Source of the DNA: Bacillota bacterium
Lineage (GTDB): Bacteria; Bacillota; UBA4882; UBA8346
Length of the DNA: 64,000 nt
Direction of reading: 5' to 3'
Assembly (NCBI GenBank): GCA_023392595.1
Contig: JAEVYU010000055.1
Location: 1-64,000, forward strand
The notes beneath the pieces are model-generated. The model saw only the letters and a program-made list of their open reading frames with translations, made no database searches and was not told the origin of the DNA. Below are positions 28,151 to 37,637 of the stretch, one piece after another (positions within the stretch are counted from its first letter, which is position 1; every line of letters begins with the position of its first letter). Both the position numbers and the translations under genes were made by a program.

Positions 28151-30271
28151 ATGGATTTCTATAGCAAAACCCAAAAAGCGATTGCCCAATTCATTAAGCC
28201 CGAAAATCACGCCTATTTAAATCATTTGTCAATCAGAGACCGTTTGATTTTAATCTTGTTGGCGGTATCGATTATTCCTTTATCTTTGATGGGAGTGATA
28301 TCCTACCATATTTCCAAAGCGGCGATTGCCGATAAAATTTCCCAATACTCACTCCGGGAACTCACCCAGGTTACCAATAACCTGGACTTGAGTCTGAAAA
28401 AATATGAAGATTTCTCCACGCGAATGATATCCAGCCGTGAGATCAACCAATCCTTGGCGGAATGTGTCAACAATGGGGATTTGGATTTTATGGCCCTGAA
28501 CCAAAGATTCAGGAAGATATTCGATGATTCGGCGATAGCTTCGGAAAATGATACCTCGATCCTTTTCAATTCGCTTAAAAATGATCAGCACTATCAAACG
28601 GGGAGTGGTTATATTTCAGTCGATCAATTTCGAAAAACTCCCGATTTTCGAAAGATACTTGCCGCCAAGGGAAAACTCCATTGGTTTTACCTTAAAGGGG
28701 GTATAGGACTCAGCCGGCTCGTCGGCGACTTGGACAGTCTGCAACCTATCGGAGTGGTGACTGTATTTTTTAACCCCGCCGGACTGGATAAAGTAATCAA
28801 TTACACATTGTATAAGGAATCCTCCGATAGCTCGGAAAAAGAAATTTTAAAACACCCTTATACCATGATTATTACAGAGGATGGGATTGTGGTGGCTTCC
28901 CCATTTCAGAAAGATTGGGGCAAAAACATCAGCGAATTGGCCCGCGATCCTAATATTGTGAAGAAACTAGCCGGCTTGGAAGAAAGATCCGGCAAATTTC
29001 CGGAGCGCGTGAAGGATAAAAATGTATTAATGACGGTCAATCCCATCCCGGCCAAAGGGTGGTATCTGCTGAGTATCGCTCCGAACTCCTATTTGTACGC
29101 CCAGTCCAGAATGGTTGGTTTATGGGCCCTGGGCTTGGGAATCATCATCAGTATCATTGTGGTGATCATCTCCATTATGGTGGCGCTGGGGATTTCCCAG
29201 CCTTTGCAACAGGTTATGAAAGCGATGAAACAAGCGGAAAACGGCGATTTGTCCGTCGATGTCAAGCTGGATAGCAAAGATGAGCTGGGACAGCTGGGGC
29301 AGAGTTTTAACCGGATGATAACCCAAATCCAAATGTTGATCAGCGATACCCAAAATCTCGCTTCCGAAGTGCTTAAACGAAGTAAAGTATTGGAAGAAAG
29401 CTCGGCCCAATCGTCTCATACTGCGGAAGCAGTGGCTACGGCAACGGAAGAAATCAGCCGCGGCACCATGGAACAAACCCAAGAAGCCGAGAAAACCACT
29501 GAAAAAATGGATGATTTGGCCAAACGGATCGAAAATGTTGTTTCCCAATCCAGCGAAATGGAACAGATTACCCAATCGGTCCGGGGGATGGGTTTGCAAT
29601 CCAAGGCCATGATTGAACAATTGGCACAAAGGGTCAATGAAACCGATGTTATCACCGATACGGCGGTTAAGGATATTCAGGAGTTAAGTTCCTGCGCCGA
29701 ACAGATTAAGAGTCTTACCGAGGCCATCACTGGCATCTCCGAACAAACCAATTTGCTGGCGCTAAATGCAGCCATCGAAGCAGCCAGAGCAGGTGAACAT
29801 GGTTCGGGTTTTGCGGTCGTTGCGGAGGAGATCAATAAATTGGCGGCGGAGTCCCGTGAGACTGCCAAGACCATCAATATCATTTTACAGGAGATCGAAA
29901 CCAAAGGCCGCACTTCCACCCAAACGGTTTCCAAAGCCCACCAAATCGTGATGGAACAGCTGGCTGCGGTTGAAGAAGCCCAAAAATCTTTCGACCGGAT
30001 CATTGAGGCCATGAATAATGTCGTCCACCGGCTTTCCGATGTGAATGAAAACATTAAAACGATGAATACGGTAAAGGAAGAAACGATCAGCTTTATTACC
30101 AATATCGGCGCTATTTCCGAAGAAACCGCCGCTTCCTCAGAGGAGGTTTCCGCATCCGCCCAGGAGCAAACGGCCATTGCCGAACAAGTCACTGCCCTGG
30201 CGGCCGATTTGTTGAAAATTTCCGATCAATTGGCCGGTAGTGTCGGTAAATTTAAAATCAAGGTTTCTTAA
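28151..30271 (+). CDS. methyl-accepting chemotaxis protein with Cache sensor
   Basis: A 706-residue chemoreceptor: TM1 about residues 31-55, a large extracellular double-Cache-like domain (about 60-315), TM2 about 320-347, HAMP (350-400) and a signalling domain with tip EQTNLLALNAAIEAARAGEHG. It ends with a strong terminator at 30341. Placed directly before a NitT/TauT-type binding protein gene, it may sense the same compounds, alone or via the binding protein (inference). Confidence 0.92.
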   Translation: MDFYSKTQKAIAQFIKPENHAYLNHLSIRDRLILILLAVSIIPLSLMGVISYHISKAAIADKISQYSLRELTQVTNNLDLSLKKYEDFSTRMISSREINQSLAECVNNGDLDFMALNQRFRKIFDDSAIASENDTSILFNSLKNDQHYQTGSGYISVDQFRKTPDFRKILAAKGKLHWFYLKGGIGLSRLVGDLDSLQPIGVVTVFFNPAGLDKVINYTLYKESSDSSEKEILKHPYTMIITEDGIVVASPFQKDWGKNISELARDPNIVKKLAGLEERSGKFPERVKDKNVLMTVNPIPAKGWYLLSIAPNSYLYAQSRMVGLWALGLGIIISIIVVIISIMVALGISQPLQQVMKAMKQAENGDLSVDVKLDSKDELGQLGQSFNRMITQIQMLISDTQNLASEVLKRSKVLEESSAQSSHTAEAVATATEEISRGTMEQTQEAEKTTEKMDDLAKRIENVVSQSSEMEQITQSVRGMGLQSKAMIEQLAQRVNETDVITDTAVKDIQELSSCAEQIKSLTEAITGISEQTNLLALNAAIEAARAGEHGSGFAVVAEEINKLAAESRETAKTINIILQEIETKGRTSTQTVSKAHQIVMEQLAAVEEAQKSFDRIIEAMNNVVHRLSDVNENIKTMNTVKEETISFITNIGAISEETAASSEEVSASAQEQTAIAEQVTALAADLLKISDQLAGSVGKFKIKVS

Positions 30272-30340
30272 AATCCTTTGTTTTATTGGGCTTTGGGAGC
30301 GGACTGGTTCAAAATCCATCGTTGAATCCCCCCGGTTTGT

Positions 30341-30381
30341 ATCCATCAAGATTCTTTCGGGAATCTTGATGGATACTTTTT
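30341..30381 (+). terminator. Rho-independent terminator of the Cache MCP
   Basis: A perfect 14-bp stem ATCCATCAAGATTC (30341-30354) and GAATCTTGATGGAT (30361-30374), 6-nt loop TTTCGG, followed by ACTTTTTG. Confidence 0.85.
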
Positions 30382-30444
30382 GTTGACTTTTCCGTTAACT
30401 CAGGGTTTGATTGTGAGCCGATTTGGGCCCACCCTCATACTATC

Positions 30445-30559
30445 TTTCTCCCTCAAAGGGAGAAACGAACTGTAATTCTGTGGGCTTTTTGATTGCTAAA
30501 GCTTCGTAAGCCAAACCCTTCGTTCCTCCCTTAGGGAGGAAGCGTGCCTCCACGGAGGC
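30445..30559. repeat. cluster of three REP-like palindromes
   Basis: Three short perfect hairpins: TTTCTCCC/GGGAGAAA (30445-30465), TTCCTCCC/GGGAGGAA (30523-30541) and GCCTCC/GGAGGC (30546-30559). They look like intergenic repeat elements and have no coding potential. Confidence 0.5.
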
Positions 30560-30693
30560 GAAGATGGAGGGTTGACACAATTCAGGATAAATTGCCCAAT
30601 AAAGCAATAATAAAGGATTTTTTTATCCTGAGTAAAGGCAATAGTCAACTACTTTTATAACTCCGGGCATGGGTCCGGATAAAGCTTTGATAC

Positions 30694-30889
30694 TCTTGCC
30701 GGAGAGTGGTGGAGATTCTCGGGAGAATGGAAATTACTCTCGGGAGAATGAAACTTATTCTCCGGAGAGTGGTGGAGATTCTCGGGAGAATGGAAATTAC
30801 TCTCGGGAGAATGAAAATTATTCTCTGGAGAGTGGCGGAGATTCTTGGAAGAACGAAAATCACTCTCGGGAGAATCAAAAAAGTAAAAA
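30694..30889. repeat. array of palindromes with exact 21-bp period
   Basis: Three copies of a 63-bp unit (30701-30763, 30764-30826, 30827-30889), each made of three 21-bp subunits. Every 21 bp there is a 14-bp dyad of type ATTCTCGGGAGAAT (cores at 30715, 30736, 30757, 30778, 30799, 30820, 30841, 30862; a degraded one at 30694). Spacers are 7 nt. The last copy is the most diverged. It lies 100 bp before the binding-protein gene at 30993, so an operator array is plausible. Confidence 0.8.
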
Positions 30890-30992
30890 AGGTGGATCAA
30901 TATTACAACTTTCCGTCCGGGTTAACCAAGTATAAAATGAAAATGTAAAAAAGATAAATTTTTCGTTACAACAAATGAAGGGGGAATAGAAT

Positions 30993-32003
30993 GTGAAAAA
31001 GGGATTTTTACTCAGATTTTGTTTTGTCGCATTGGTAATGGTATCATTGTTGGGAACCGTTGTTTTCGCCAAACCCGCGAAGAGAATTTCAATCACTCTC
31101 GCTTATCATCCCCATATTGTCGGCGCCGGGACTGTGTTAATCGCACAGGAAAAGGGATATTTTGAAGATGAGAATCTGGACGTGCAGTTGGTTCAGTTTA
31201 CTTCCGGACCTCCGGAACTGGCGGCAATGGCGGCCGGAGATATTGATATCGGTTATCTTGGCGTCGGCGCTCATGTATTCGCCGCGCAAGGACATTGTAA
31301 AATACTGGTGATGGATAGCACCGATGTCAGCAACATGATTATCGCCACTAAAAAATCAAAAATTACCAGCTTGAAAGGGTTGTATGGGAAAACCATCGCC
31401 ATCCCCAAAGGGACTACCGCCGATATGATTTTCGGAATCGCTTGTAAGAAAGCGCGTTTGGATGTCTCGAAAATTAATGTGGTCAGTATGGATATAGCCG
31501 GAGCGGTTGCCGCCTTTGTGGCCGATAAAATCGACGCCGCCGCCATCTGGGAGCCTTTTGTCAGTGAGATTAAGAAGATTAAAGGCCAAGATAATGTGGT
31601 CCAATTGTTGCATTCCAAGGAATTTGTACCGAAAGCCGTATTCCCGCAGAGTTGGGTAGCTACTCCTAAATTTCTGGAAAACAATCGGGAAGCGACTGTA
31701 AGATTTATGAAAGCGTGGATTCGGGCCAATGAGTACCGCTATAACCACATGGATGAATGCGTCAAGATAACCGCTAAATATTTACAGCAAGATGAGGTCA
31801 CCGCCGGTGTGCTGGTCGGGGGCACCAATTGGCTGAACACCAAGACCCTTAAAAAGATGTATAATGATGGCACCGCCATGAAGTGGTACGGAATCGAGGA
31901 ACAAATTTTCGTCGACAATAAAAAACTCGACCAATTCGTAGCGCCCGAAAATTTTGTGGATCCTCAATATTTTAAAGCGGCCCTCAAAGAATTGGGAATG
32001 TAA
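30993..32003 (+). CDS. NitT/TauT-type ABC substrate-binding protein 1
   Basis: A 336-residue secreted binding protein of the NMT1/SsuA/TauA fold, starting at a GTG (30993) behind GGGGGAATAG. Signal peptide about residues 1-26 (cleavage near VVFAKP, no lipobox). Family segments: GYFEDENLDVQLVQF, SGPPELAAMAAGDIDIGYLG and TIAIPKGTTAD. Paralogue of the protein at 36613 (same motif order, both end in VDPQYF/VDPVPF-type tails). It lacks permease and ATPase next to it and probably shares those at 34926-36546. Possible ligands are sulfonates, nitrate-like anions, or pyrimidine precursors. Confidence 0.88.
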   Translation: MKKGFLLRFCFVALVMVSLLGTVVFAKPAKRISITLAYHPHIVGAGTVLIAQEKGYFEDENLDVQLVQFTSGPPELAAMAAGDIDIGYLGVGAHVFAAQGHCKILVMDSTDVSNMIIATKKSKITSLKGLYGKTIAIPKGTTADMIFGIACKKARLDVSKINVVSMDIAGAVAAFVADKIDAAAIWEPFVSEIKKIKGQDNVVQLLHSKEFVPKAVFPQSWVATPKFLENNREATVRFMKAWIRANEYRYNHMDECVKITAKYLQQDEVTAGVLVGGTNWLNTKTLKKMYNDGTAMKWYGIEEQIFVDNKKLDQFVAPENFVDPQYFKAALKELGM

Positions 32004-32024
32004 AATGGGGCCTACTCCCGGGCC

Positions 32025-32326
32025 AATGTCATAAGGCTACCGATACATTTTTTGGAAGTAATAAAATTGAAAACTTGGGGCGCAGACCTCTCTCTTGCTC
32101 TCCCCCAATGAAGTATTTTAATAAAGTGAATTCAGTGGGAGAGTAACCAATATCTTCGAAGCCTAAAAGCTTTTAGAGATCAACGGCTGGGGTTACTCTT
32201 CCACTGAAATAACTACTTTGATCAACATCGTTGGGGAAGAGCTCGCCTTTAAAAAAGGCGCAAGTTAGGTCGAATAGGCACCTCGATTCGACGTCCCATT
32301 TTGTGGAAGCATAGCCTTATGACATT
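32025..32326. repeat. long imperfect inverted repeat, possible ncRNA or miniature element
   Basis: Outer arms AATGTCATAAGGCTA (32025-32039) and TAGCCTTATGACATT (32312-32326) are perfect, each next to CCCGGG. Inner arms pair CTCTCCCCCAATG (32098-32110) with CGTTGGGGAAGAG (32229-32241), and CAGTGGGAGAGTAACC with GGTTACTCTTCCACTG (about 32133-32148 and 32190-32205), around an apex palindrome TAAAAGCTTTTA. The whole can fold as one hairpin of about 300 nt. No protein is encoded. Confidence 0.65.
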
Positions 32327-32402
32327 GACTCCCGGGCTTGGGGCCGGATCTGCTTCGCAGTGGAGCTGCCGGAAAGTAGTCTGATTATCAATGCGTGTTG
32401 CA

Positions 32403-32448
32403 GGAATATAGATAAGGCAATTTTCGCCGATGCTATATTCCTTTTTTT
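32403..32448 (+). terminator. strong Rho-independent terminator
   Basis: GGAATATAG (32403-32411) and CTATATTCC (32433-32441), perfect 9-bp stem followed by seven T. It ends the transcript containing the long inverted repeat, about 400 nt after the binding-protein stop. Confidence 0.85.
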
Positions 32449-32526
32449 AGTAGCAAGATATCAGTGTTGCGTGTTGAATAAGTAATTTTCCAAAGAAGGT
32501 TGGCCTGAAATGAAAGGGTGATCATC

Positions 32527-34053
32527 ATGATCATTTTGCTATCCATATTAATCCTGGCTTCAATTATTTTAATCGTTAAGGCCAGAAAGCCGGTGGCTTT
32601 TTGGATGGCTTTCGTTTTTTTCGGGTGGTTTCTAAGTATGATGGGATACATTATTTTTCTATCCAAATACGGAGGGTACTACTACCACGTTAATCAAATA
32701 TTATACCTTTTCGACAATATCCGGGTCTTTTTCTTAAACTTTTCCCTCTCCATTCACTGGATCAGCCGGATGTTATCGGTAGGGAGAAGCATCTTTGTCA
32801 TGAGTTTAATCGGCCTAAGTTTGACCATGGCAACCTCGATTTCCCGAAAAACAAGAGTTTGGGTGCTGTGGGGAAACGTCCTGCTTTGTATGGCCAATAT
32901 CATTATTTATGAACCTGCGTTTTACCGGCGGTTATTATATTTGTTGCAGCCCCATGGTATTTTTTTTATCAGCGTTATTATCCGCCTTTGGATATTGCTG
33001 GCTGTAATTTTTACATTTTACTGTTTCATAAGCCAATATTATCGGTTAAGTTTGCAGTTTGTCAGGAAACAATTAAAATACATCCTGCTATGTATATTTG
33101 CTTTGACGGTATTCTATTTTTATCTGGTTTTCATGGGGCCGATCCAATTAACGGATATTCGCACCTACTATTATCTGTATACCGATTTTGCCAATTTTAA
33201 TCCGCCGTTAAGTGTTTTCCAGTGGGCCGTATTTATTGGTTTCACCGGAATCACTTCGGTCTTAAGCCTCTTTTCGGTTTGGAAATATTCCGATGTGGGG
33301 AAACGGCTTGACATGTCGGATTTATTTCACGAACAAAAGTTTTTATCGGTAAACAGTGGCGTTTCGGTGATTACCCATTCTTTGAAAAATCAGTTGCTCA
33401 TGATTGAGGTGGTAACCCAGAAGATAAGCAAGGAGATTCATCAATGGAATTTGGATGACCAAACAAAAGTCGCAGCGGTTGAGGAGAATCTGGAAAAGAT
33501 TTCGACCATAACCAATCAAACGCTGCAACGGATCACCCATCTCTATAAGGCATTTAAAAGTATATCGCTGGATCTTAAACCCGTAGACATCAAAGAAATC
33601 GTTGATAAATCGCTTAGCAATATCAAATATGTTCCCGAAAATATCAAAATCGAAACAACCAACAGGGACAGCATCACTGTCGCCGCTGATATTTTTTATT
33701 TGACGGAGGCCGTTTCAAACGTAATCATCAATGCCTTTGAAGCGATCGGAGATAGAGCCCGCGGCCGGGTGGATATTTCTTCCCATTTGGAAGGGGGTTG
33801 GTGTGTCCTGGAAATCGGAGATAACGGCATCGGCATATCCCAGAATGAACTGGAACGGATATTTGATCCTTTTTACACCCGGAAGATTACGGCCCAAAAT
33901 TGGGGGATCGGTTTATCCTATGCCAAACAGATTATTAAGTCGCATTACGGTTATATTCAGGTAAGAAGTCAACCCCAAAGCGGGAGTGTTTTCAGCATTA
34001 TTCTCCCGATCATCGACATCCATACCGGGAAAATTCGAAAAAGGGACAGGTGA
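32527..34053 (+). CDS. multi-TM sensor histidine kinase (paralogue A)
   Basis: A 508-residue kinase with about seven hydrophobic segments in residues 1-250, a linker, then a phospho-acceptor region THSLKNQLL (H284) and an HATPase domain (NVIINAFEAIGD, EIGDNGIGIS, FDPFYTRK, WGIGLSYAKQII). The H-box differs from common HisKA and YesM types. I start at ATG 32527 rather than GTG 32518 because GAAAGGGTGA is then correctly spaced. Its 3' end is adjacent to the NarL-type regulator gene. Same architecture and strong similarity to the kinase at 40168. Confidence 0.87.
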   Translation: MIILLSILILASIILIVKARKPVAFWMAFVFFGWFLSMMGYIIFLSKYGGYYYHVNQILYLFDNIRVFFLNFSLSIHWISRMLSVGRSIFVMSLIGLSLTMATSISRKTRVWVLWGNVLLCMANIIIYEPAFYRRLLYLLQPHGIFFISVIIRLWILLAVIFTFYCFISQYYRLSLQFVRKQLKYILLCIFALTVFYFYLVFMGPIQLTDIRTYYYLYTDFANFNPPLSVFQWAVFIGFTGITSVLSLFSVWKYSDVGKRLDMSDLFHEQKFLSVNSGVSVITHSLKNQLLMIEVVTQKISKEIHQWNLDDQTKVAAVEENLEKISTITNQTLQRITHLYKAFKSISLDLKPVDIKEIVDKSLSNIKYVPENIKIETTNRDSITVAADIFYLTEAVSNVIINAFEAIGDRARGRVDISSHLEGGWCVLEIGDNGIGISQNELERIFDPFYTRKITAQNWGIGLSYAKQIIKSHYGYIQVRSQPQSGSVFSIILPIIDIHTGKIRKRDR

Positions 34054-34055
34054 AC

Positions 34056-34736
34056 ATGAACGTAATCCGTGTTTTGGTGGCAGAAGATTCGGATATTTTG
34101 CGGGAATATTTTGTCGGTATGATTAATGAAAATGATGATATGGAAGTCGTCGGTGAAGCCGGCAGGGGAGAAGAAGTATTTAAAGTCATGGAACGGGTTG
34201 GGGTTGATATCCTTTTGACGGATATTGAAATGGAAGACCGGTTTGATGGTATTCGCACGGCCGAAACCGTTCACCGGTTATACCCGGATCTCCGGGTGGT
34301 TTTTTTGACCGTGCATGAGGATAACGAAACCATTTTTGGCGCTTATGAAGCGGGGGCCATTGATTACGTGCTGAAAACGGCTTCTCCCGCAGAAATTATT
34401 GAAAGTATACGGCTGGCTTATGAAAACCGCTCATCGATCCGGCCGGAGGTCGCCGTTAAAATCCGCTCGGAATTTACCCGAATCCGCAAACGTGAATCGG
34501 ATATTATCAACGCTGTCAGTTTTCTCTCCATGTTCTCCCAGTCGGAACGGGAAATCATCCGCTTGTTGATTGATAAGAAGAAGATTTACGAAATTGCTCA
34601 AATCCGCTGTGTTGAAGTTTCCACGATCAAGTCCCAGATCAACATCATCTTAAAAAAGTCTAATATGAAACGAACCAAACGATTGGTTGAATTTATTGAG
34701 AAACTGAATCTGAAGAATTATTTTGATAATTTCTAG
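34056..34736 (+). CDS. NarL/LuxR-type response regulator (paralogue A)
   Basis: A 226-residue regulator: receiver domain with phospho-acceptor D56 in DILLTDIEME and a C-terminal LuxR-like helix-turn-helix (SQSEREIIRLLIDKKKIYEI, VSTIKSQINIILKK). The start 34056 lies 2 nt after the kinase stop. It probably controls the ABC genes that follow, since its paralogue sits at the other end of the same region. Confidence 0.9.
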   Translation: MNVIRVLVAEDSDILREYFVGMINENDDMEVVGEAGRGEEVFKVMERVGVDILLTDIEMEDRFDGIRTAETVHRLYPDLRVVFLTVHEDNETIFGAYEAGAIDYVLKTASPAEIIESIRLAYENRSSIRPEVAVKIRSEFTRIRKRESDIINAVSFLSMFSQSEREIIRLLIDKKKIYEIAQIRCVEVSTIKSQINIILKKSNMKRTKRLVEFIEKLNLKNYFDNF

Positions 34737-34925
34737 CATTCCCTCCAAATTCCAGCCAAAAAGCTGAAGAAACAAAAGAAGCCGATGATTGTTGCAAAAG
34801 GAACCGGATCGCTCAAGATATCTGTGAGGGTTGGATAAAACATACAACTTATTTTTAGAAAACGTTACGTTATAATGTAAATGCTGTTAACAAAGTGGTT
34901 TTTTTCAATAATTGATGGAGGAAGA

Positions 34926-35756
34926 ATGATGGCAAAGATTACAACTTTAACGCAAACGGAGTCGGTTCCCAAAAACCAGATCAAAACACCGATCTGGGAC
35001 CGGATTGACCACCGGATAATGGTTTTCGTATCTTTATGTTTGGGCTTTTTGGTGTGGGTCCTTTTGTCCCAAATTAAAGAGGTGGGAGTCATTCTGGTTA
35101 GCCCCTTTAAAATATACAAAACCCTGATGGCGGAAGCGGCGAGCAGTCGGTTATATGTAAATATCACCGCCAGTTTATTCAGAGTTTTATCCGGGTTTGC
35201 CCTGGCTTTCCTGGCTGCGGTGCCGGTCGCTTTTTTGATGGGCTGGTATAAATTAATCCGGGGATTGGTAGAGCCTTGGATTCAGTTTTTCCGCACGATT
35301 CCCCCGATTGCCTTGATTCCTCTGGTCATTGTGGCGCAAGGCATCGGTGAGGGCGCTAAAATCACGGTCATTTTCATCTGTACTTTTTTGGTCATGGTGA
35401 TAACGATTTTTCAGGGAGTCTGCAGTATCGATACGACCATGCTCAAAGCGGCCAGAGTGCTGGGAGCGAACGATCGCAACATTTTCTTTAATGTGGTGGT
35501 TCCGGCGTCAACCCCTTATATTATGGTTGCTCTCCGTCTGGGTATCAGCACCGGGATGACTACATTGGTAGCGGCGGAAATGACCGGAGCCACCAAGGGC
35601 CTTGGCAACATGATTCAGGAGGCGGGTTTATATTTCCGGATGGATCTGGTAATCTTAGGAATTTTAATCATCGGGATCATTGGTTTTATCCTGGATAAAG
35701 TTTTATTGTTCTTGGAGAAAAAATTAACCGGATGGCAGGATGTCAGGAGGTCTTAA
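34926..35756 (+). CDS. NitT/TauT-type ABC permease (SsuC/TauC-like)
   Basis: A 276-residue membrane protein with about six helices and the EAA loop MLKAARVLGANDRNIFFNVVVP. It starts at 34926, directly behind TGGAGGAAG; the next codon is also ATG. With the ATPase and binding protein downstream it forms a complete importer of the sulfonate/nitrate/taurine family. Substrate not determinable. Confidence 0.9.
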   Translation: MMAKITTLTQTESVPKNQIKTPIWDRIDHRIMVFVSLCLGFLVWVLLSQIKEVGVILVSPFKIYKTLMAEAASSRLYVNITASLFRVLSGFALAFLAAVPVAFLMGWYKLIRGLVEPWIQFFRTIPPIALIPLVIVAQGIGEGAKITVIFICTFLVMVITIFQGVCSIDTTMLKAARVLGANDRNIFFNVVVPASTPYIMVALRLGISTGMTTLVAAEMTGATKGLGNMIQEAGLYFRMDLVILGILIIGIIGFILDKVLLFLEKKLTGWQDVRRS

Positions 35757-35757
35757 A

Positions 35758-36546
35758 ATGAAAAATGAGCAACAGCCCAAGATTAGTATTGAAAATGTCA
35801 GCAAGATTTTTAAAGGCAGAAATGGCGAAATCAAGGCCCTGGATAATGTTAAACTGGAGATTCGCGAAAAAGAATTTGTATCCGTCATCGGACCGAGCGG
35901 TTGCGGCAAATCAACCTTATTGAATATCGTAGCCGGTCTGGAAGGGCCCAGTGAAGGGGTTGTCAAAGTTGACGACAAAATTGTGACCGGACCGGGACGG
36001 GACCGGGGAGTGGTTTTTCAACAATATGCCTTGTTTCCCTGGAAAACGGTGTTCAAGAATGTGGAATTCGGGTTGAAGCTTCAAAAAATCGGCAAAGAAG
36101 AACGCCACCAAACAGCCTTGAAATATTTGGAATTGGTTGGACTGAAAGATTTTCAGGATGCTTATCCCAAAGAACTATCGGGTGGGATGAAACAACGGGT
36201 TGCCATCGCTAGAGCTTATGCGGTAAAACCGGAAGTCCTGTTAATGGATGAACCCTTTGGGGCGCTGGATGCCCAAACCAGGGCCCAACTACAAGAGGAT
36301 CTTCTGAACACCTGGCAAAACGAGCAGAAGACATGTTTCTTCATCACCCACGATGTGGAGGAAGCCGTCATCCTTTCCCAAAAGATCGTGGTGATGAGCG
36401 CCCGGCCGGGAAGAATCAAGGAGATAGTCAAGGTGGACATCCCTTATCCGCGGAATCAGTCCATCAAACTGACTCCGCAATTCAATGAAATCAAGAACTA
36501 TCTTTGGAACAACGTTTATCAGGAGTATTTGGCGGTAAGGAAATAA
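35758..36546 (+). CDS. NitT/TauT-type ABC ATP-binding protein (SsuB/TauB-like)
   Basis: A 262-residue ATPase with Walker A GPSGCGKST, Q-loop FQQYALFPW, signature LSGGMKQRVAIARAY, Walker B VLLMDEPFGALD and H-loop THDVEEA. Start 35758 chosen because AGGAGG at 35745-35750 is correctly spaced; it begins one base after the permease stop. Possibly serves both binding proteins of the region. Confidence 0.93.
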   Translation: MKNEQQPKISIENVSKIFKGRNGEIKALDNVKLEIREKEFVSVIGPSGCGKSTLLNIVAGLEGPSEGVVKVDDKIVTGPGRDRGVVFQQYALFPWKTVFKNVEFGLKLQKIGKEERHQTALKYLELVGLKDFQDAYPKELSGGMKQRVAIARAYAVKPEVLLMDEPFGALDAQTRAQLQEDLLNTWQNEQKTCFFITHDVEEAVILSQKIVVMSARPGRIKEIVKVDIPYPRNQSIKLTPQFNEIKNYLWNNVYQEYLAVRK

Positions 36547-36612
36547 AGTTTGTCTGCAAGATGGTACAAACCCCACAAGGGATGTATAAACAAAAATCAG
36601 GGAGGGGAAAAA

Positions 36613-37623
36613 ATGTTCAACGTAAAAGTAAGAAGAGGTAGGATCTTAATGGGTATCACCTTGATGTTGGTGCTGACAGCCGCGCTAACCGGAGCAGTTT
36701 CTGCCAAACAAAATTTGGTTACGGTTAATGTTGCTTATATGCCCGATATGAACGCCGCCTCGATCGTCGCCGTCGGCATGGAAAAGAAGTTTTTCGAGGA
36801 ATATGGGATTAAAGTCAATCCGATTAGTTTTTTAAGCGGCCCCCTGGAATTGCAGGCGATGGCCTCCGGTGATGTGGATCTGGGATATATCGGACCCGGC
36901 GCTACCTTTTTAGCCGCTCAGGGGTTAGCCAAAATTCTCACCATTGACAATATCAGTTTTAGTGATTCGGTATTGGCTACCAAGAAGTCGGGTATTAAAT
37001 CCGTCAAGGATTTAAAGGGGAAGACGGTGGCTACACCCAAGGGTACCACTGGAGAACAGTTGTTATTATTGGCTTTAGAGCGGAATAACATCAATCGGGC
37101 GGATGTTAACATCGTCAATATGGATGTGGCCGGAGTGGTGGCTGCTTTTGTAGCGGGAAAAGTCGATGCGGTGTCAATTTGGTCGCCCTACACCGCCGAG
37201 ATTGAAAAACAGTTGAAAAAAGAAAATGTGATGGTGTTGGCCAGTTATAAGGATTATCCGGACAAAGCTTCACCTGCCAGTTATTTGGTACGCCCGGATT
37301 TCCTGGAGAAAAATCCCGATCTGGTGGTCCGTTTTTTGAAAGGTTGGATCAAAGCCAATGATTACCGCAAAAAGAATCTCAATCATTCCATTGAATTCAC
37401 CGGAAAATTGTTGGTTCAGGTCAAGCTGGAGCAATTAGCGCAAATGGCCTCGGTTACGCAATTCTATTCTTCCAAAGATCTCAACCGGATGTTGCAAGAC
37501 GAATCGGTTTATAAAATGTACGATAATCTAATCAAGGCTTTTGTTAAAAACGGGCAGCTTCAACAATACGTGGATCCGAAAAATTTTGTGGATCCGGTAC
37601 CGTTTAGTAAAGCGATGAAATAA
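36613..37623 (+). CDS. NitT/TauT-type ABC substrate-binding protein 2
   Basis: A 336-residue secreted protein, same length as and clearly paralogous to the one at 30993. Signal peptide about residues 1-30 (cleavage near AVSAKQ, no lipobox). Conserved segments: EYGIKVNPISFLSGPLELQA, GDVDLGYIGPGATF, VATPKGTTGEQ. Start 36613 follows GGGAGGGG; the upstream extension to 36550 has no such site. It completes the importer operon and is followed by a large terminator. Confidence 0.9.
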   Translation: MFNVKVRRGRILMGITLMLVLTAALTGAVSAKQNLVTVNVAYMPDMNAASIVAVGMEKKFFEEYGIKVNPISFLSGPLELQAMASGDVDLGYIGPGATFLAAQGLAKILTIDNISFSDSVLATKKSGIKSVKDLKGKTVATPKGTTGEQLLLLALERNNINRADVNIVNMDVAGVVAAFVAGKVDAVSIWSPYTAEIEKQLKKENVMVLASYKDYPDKASPASYLVRPDFLEKNPDLVVRFLKGWIKANDYRKKNLNHSIEFTGKLLVQVKLEQLAQMASVTQFYSSKDLNRMLQDESVYKMYDNLIKAFVKNGQLQQYVDPKNFVDPVPFSKAMK

Positions 37624-37637
37624 AATTTTTACGGACA

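Noticed and set aside
30694..30889. Possible CRISPR array
   Set aside because: The period is 21 bp with 7-nt near-constant spacers; there are no unique spacers and no cas genes.
30669..30935. An 88-codon ORF with seven-residue repeats (ESGGDSR, ENGNYSR)
   Set aside because: The frame is a by-product of 21-bp palindromic repeats, is open on both strands, and has no ribosome site.
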